Below, one piece after another: positions 44,721-45,866 of a DNA stretch of 45,866 nt. The notes below the pieces were generated by a model. The model made no database searches, was not told the origin of the DNA, and saw only the letters and a program-made list of their open reading frames with translations. A program made the translations under genes and the position numbers. Position 1 is the first letter of the stretch. The number at the start of each line of letters is the position of its first letter. Source of the DNA: Xylophilus ampelinus (GTDB lineage Bacteria; Pseudomonadota; Gammaproteobacteria; Burkholderiales; Burkholderiaceae_C); the NCBI RefSeq assembly GCF_901875635.1, contig NZ_CABFMN010000110.1, positions 1 through 45,866 on the forward strand, given 5' to 3'.

Positions 44721-45602
44721 ATGTACGACGCCCCGCCCCCGTCATTCCAGCCGCTGGCCGGCGTGCGCGTGCTGAGCCTCGCGCTCAACCTGCCCGGCCC
44801 GGCGGCGCTGATGCGCTGCCGCGCGATGGGCGCCGAGTGCCTCAAGTTCGAGCCGCCGGCCGGCGACCCCATGCGCCACTACAACACCACGGCGTATGCG
44901 GCGCTGCACGCCGGCGTGGAGGTGCGCACGGTCGACCTCAAGCAGGCCGACGGCCAGGCGGCGCTGCACGAGGCGCTGGCCCGTACCGACGTGCTGCTGA
45001 CGTCCTTTCGCCCCTCGGCGCTGGCCAAGCTCGGCCTCGACCGCGCGAGCCTGCAGCAGCGCCACCCGCGGCTGTCGCAGGTGGCCATCGTCGGTGCCGC
45101 GGGCGCGCGCGCGGAGGAGCCGGGCCATGACCTCACCTACCTGGCCGACGCCGGCCTTGTCACCGGCACCGCGCTGCCGCCCACGCTCTACGCCGACATG
45201 GGGGGCGCCCTGCTCGCCAGCGAGGCCGTGCTGCAGGCCGTGATCCAGGCACGCGCCACCGGCCGCGGCGTGCACCACGAGGTGGCCCTGAACGACGCCG
45301 CGCAGTGGCTGGCGCTGCCGCGCACCTGGGGCCTGACGGTGCCCGCCGGCGCCGTCGGCGGTGCACATGCGGGCTACCGCGTCTACCCCTGCGCCGACGG
45401 CCGCGTGGCCGTGGCGGCACTGGAGCCGCACTTCGCCGCGCGGCTGTGCGAAGCGGCGGGCATGGCGCCGGCCGACATGGCCGATCCCGCGACGCACGCC
45501 GCCATCGCTGCCTGGCTCGCGGGCCAGACGCGCGCCGCGCTCGATGCGCTCGCACAGGCGCGCGACATCCCCCTGCACACCCTCGCGTCGGACGCCGCAT
45601 GA
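44721..45602 (+). CDS. CaiB/BaiF-type CoA transferase, short form
   Basis: 293 residues; the family is usually 360-410, so about 80-100 residues are missing, mainly around the middle and end. GVRVLSLALNLPGPAALMRCRAMGAECLKFEPPAGDPMR is the standard N-terminus; the nucleophilic Asp is in GHDLTYLADAGL (about residue 136). GVHHEVALNDAAQWLALP and YRVYPCADGRVAVAALEPHFAARLCEAAG follow. It should transfer CoA between carboxylic acids. RBS GAGGAGA is 9 nt before the ATG. Its stop overlaps the ATG of the cold-shock-domain gene (ATGA). Short members like this occur in Burkholderiales from memory. Confidence 0.86.
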   Translation: MYDAPPPSFQPLAGVRVLSLALNLPGPAALMRCRAMGAECLKFEPPAGDPMRHYNTTAYAALHAGVEVRTVDLKQADGQAALHEALARTDVLLTSFRPSALAKLGLDRASLQQRHPRLSQVAIVGAAGARAEEPGHDLTYLADAGLVTGTALPPTLYADMGGALLASEAVLQAVIQARATGRGVHHEVALNDAAQWLALPRTWGLTVPAGAVGGAHAGYRVYPCADGRVAVAALEPHFAARLCEAAGMAPADMADPATHAAIAAWLAGQTRAALDALAQARDIPLHTLASDAA

Positions 45603-45866
45603 GGTCCACCGGCACCGTGCGGCAGTGGGATGCCGCCCGCGGCTTCGGCTTCATCCGCACGCAAGACAGCCAGGACGTGTTCTTCCATGTGCGCGACTGG
45701 CGCGCCGGGTTCGAGCCGCAGGTCGGCACCGCCGTGCAGTTCGAGCGCATCGAGGTCGGCGGCAAGGGGCCGCGCGCCATGGCCGTGCAGCCCGTGGGCG
45801 CCGCCGCTGGCAGGGCGAGCCGCCCGCCGGCCGGCCCGACGCGCGATGCCCGGCGCGGTGTCGATG
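45599..45866 (+). CDS. Cold-shock-domain protein, N-terminal part (cut by window end)
   Basis: 89 codons to the window edge. The first 65 residues are a cold-shock domain: GTVRQWDAARGFGFIRTQDSQDVFFHVRDW has the RNP1 (GFGFI) and RNP2 (DVFFHV) motifs that bind single-stranded nucleic acid. After it comes a basic, Ala/Pro/Arg-rich linker (GRASRPPAGPTRDARR), as in the longer proteins where a membrane DUF1294 domain follows; that part lies outside the window. The start overlaps the CoA transferase stop, so the two are probably translated together. Confidence 0.85.
   Translation, partial: MRSTGTVRQWDAARGFGFIRTQDSQDVFFHVRDWRAGFEPQVGTAVQFERIEVGGKGPRAMAVQPVGAAAGRASRPPAGPTRDARRGVD

Overview
The window is GC-rich chromosomal DNA from a betaproteobacterium, most likely a member of the Comamonadaceae close to Variovorax or Acidovorax. 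The basis is very high GC with strong third-position GC, the gene order smc-zipA-ligA, SelO-MsrB-YciB-BolA-PpiC in one string, long single-chain PurL, and two dispersed repeat families that I recall from that family (recall, not a search). It is mostly a core-genome segment; no phage, integron, CRISPR, rRNA or tRNA was seen.

Layout. 1-1378: start of a lipoprotein gene divergent from an AraC-type regulator. 1438-5032: selO-msrB-yciB-bolA joined by ATGA overlaps, then a periplasmic PpiC-type isomerase and a strong terminator. 5107-5553: rnk-like gene, then about 370 bases without a gene. 5926-13579: purL, divergent map, and glnD. 13661-15276: hom (homoserine dehydrogenase) behind a long leader with a Thr/Ile-rich leader peptide and a terminator hairpin. 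15277-18355: amino-acid ABC importer (binding protein and two permeases, no ATPase). 18530-19964: DoxX protein, peptide deformylase, Tyr/Gly/Pro-rich lipoprotein. 20059-26948: ligA, zipA, smc. 27045-30283: lipoprotein, hipBA toxin-antitoxin pair, orphan ParA-like ATPase. 30354-36396: sulfur and thiol block: dsbB, sulfate ABC transporter cysA-cysW-cysT-sbp, RBBP9-like hydrolase, 1-Cys peroxiredoxin. 36541-38918: LysR regulator divergent from azoR, and a convergent FMN reductase. 39060-45866: ketopantoate-reductase-like protein, serine acetyltransferase, Tat-type MsrA, small unknown gene, MFS exporter, SDR dehydrogenase, short CaiB-like CoA transferase and a truncated cold-shock-domain gene.

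Two things stand out. First, a dispersed repeat of about 60-65 bp ending in a short palindrome occurs nine times, and five copies are partly or wholly inside real genes (selO, purL twice, dsbB, and the end of the LysR gene), read in several frames without breaking them. This resembles the way Rickettsia palindromic elements enter proteins. Second, the hom leader carries a ten-residue peptide with three Thr and two Ile codons, mutually exclusive hairpins, a terminator with a T tract, and a long-range stem that would also cover the hom ribosome binding site.

Smaller points: a long near-perfect hairpin between cysW and cysA; a second repeat family confined here to the gaps of the sulfate locus; and four genes whose start codon lies exactly 6 nt after a -10-like hexamer, suggesting leaderless transcripts. 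All family assignments come from reading motifs; no database search was run.
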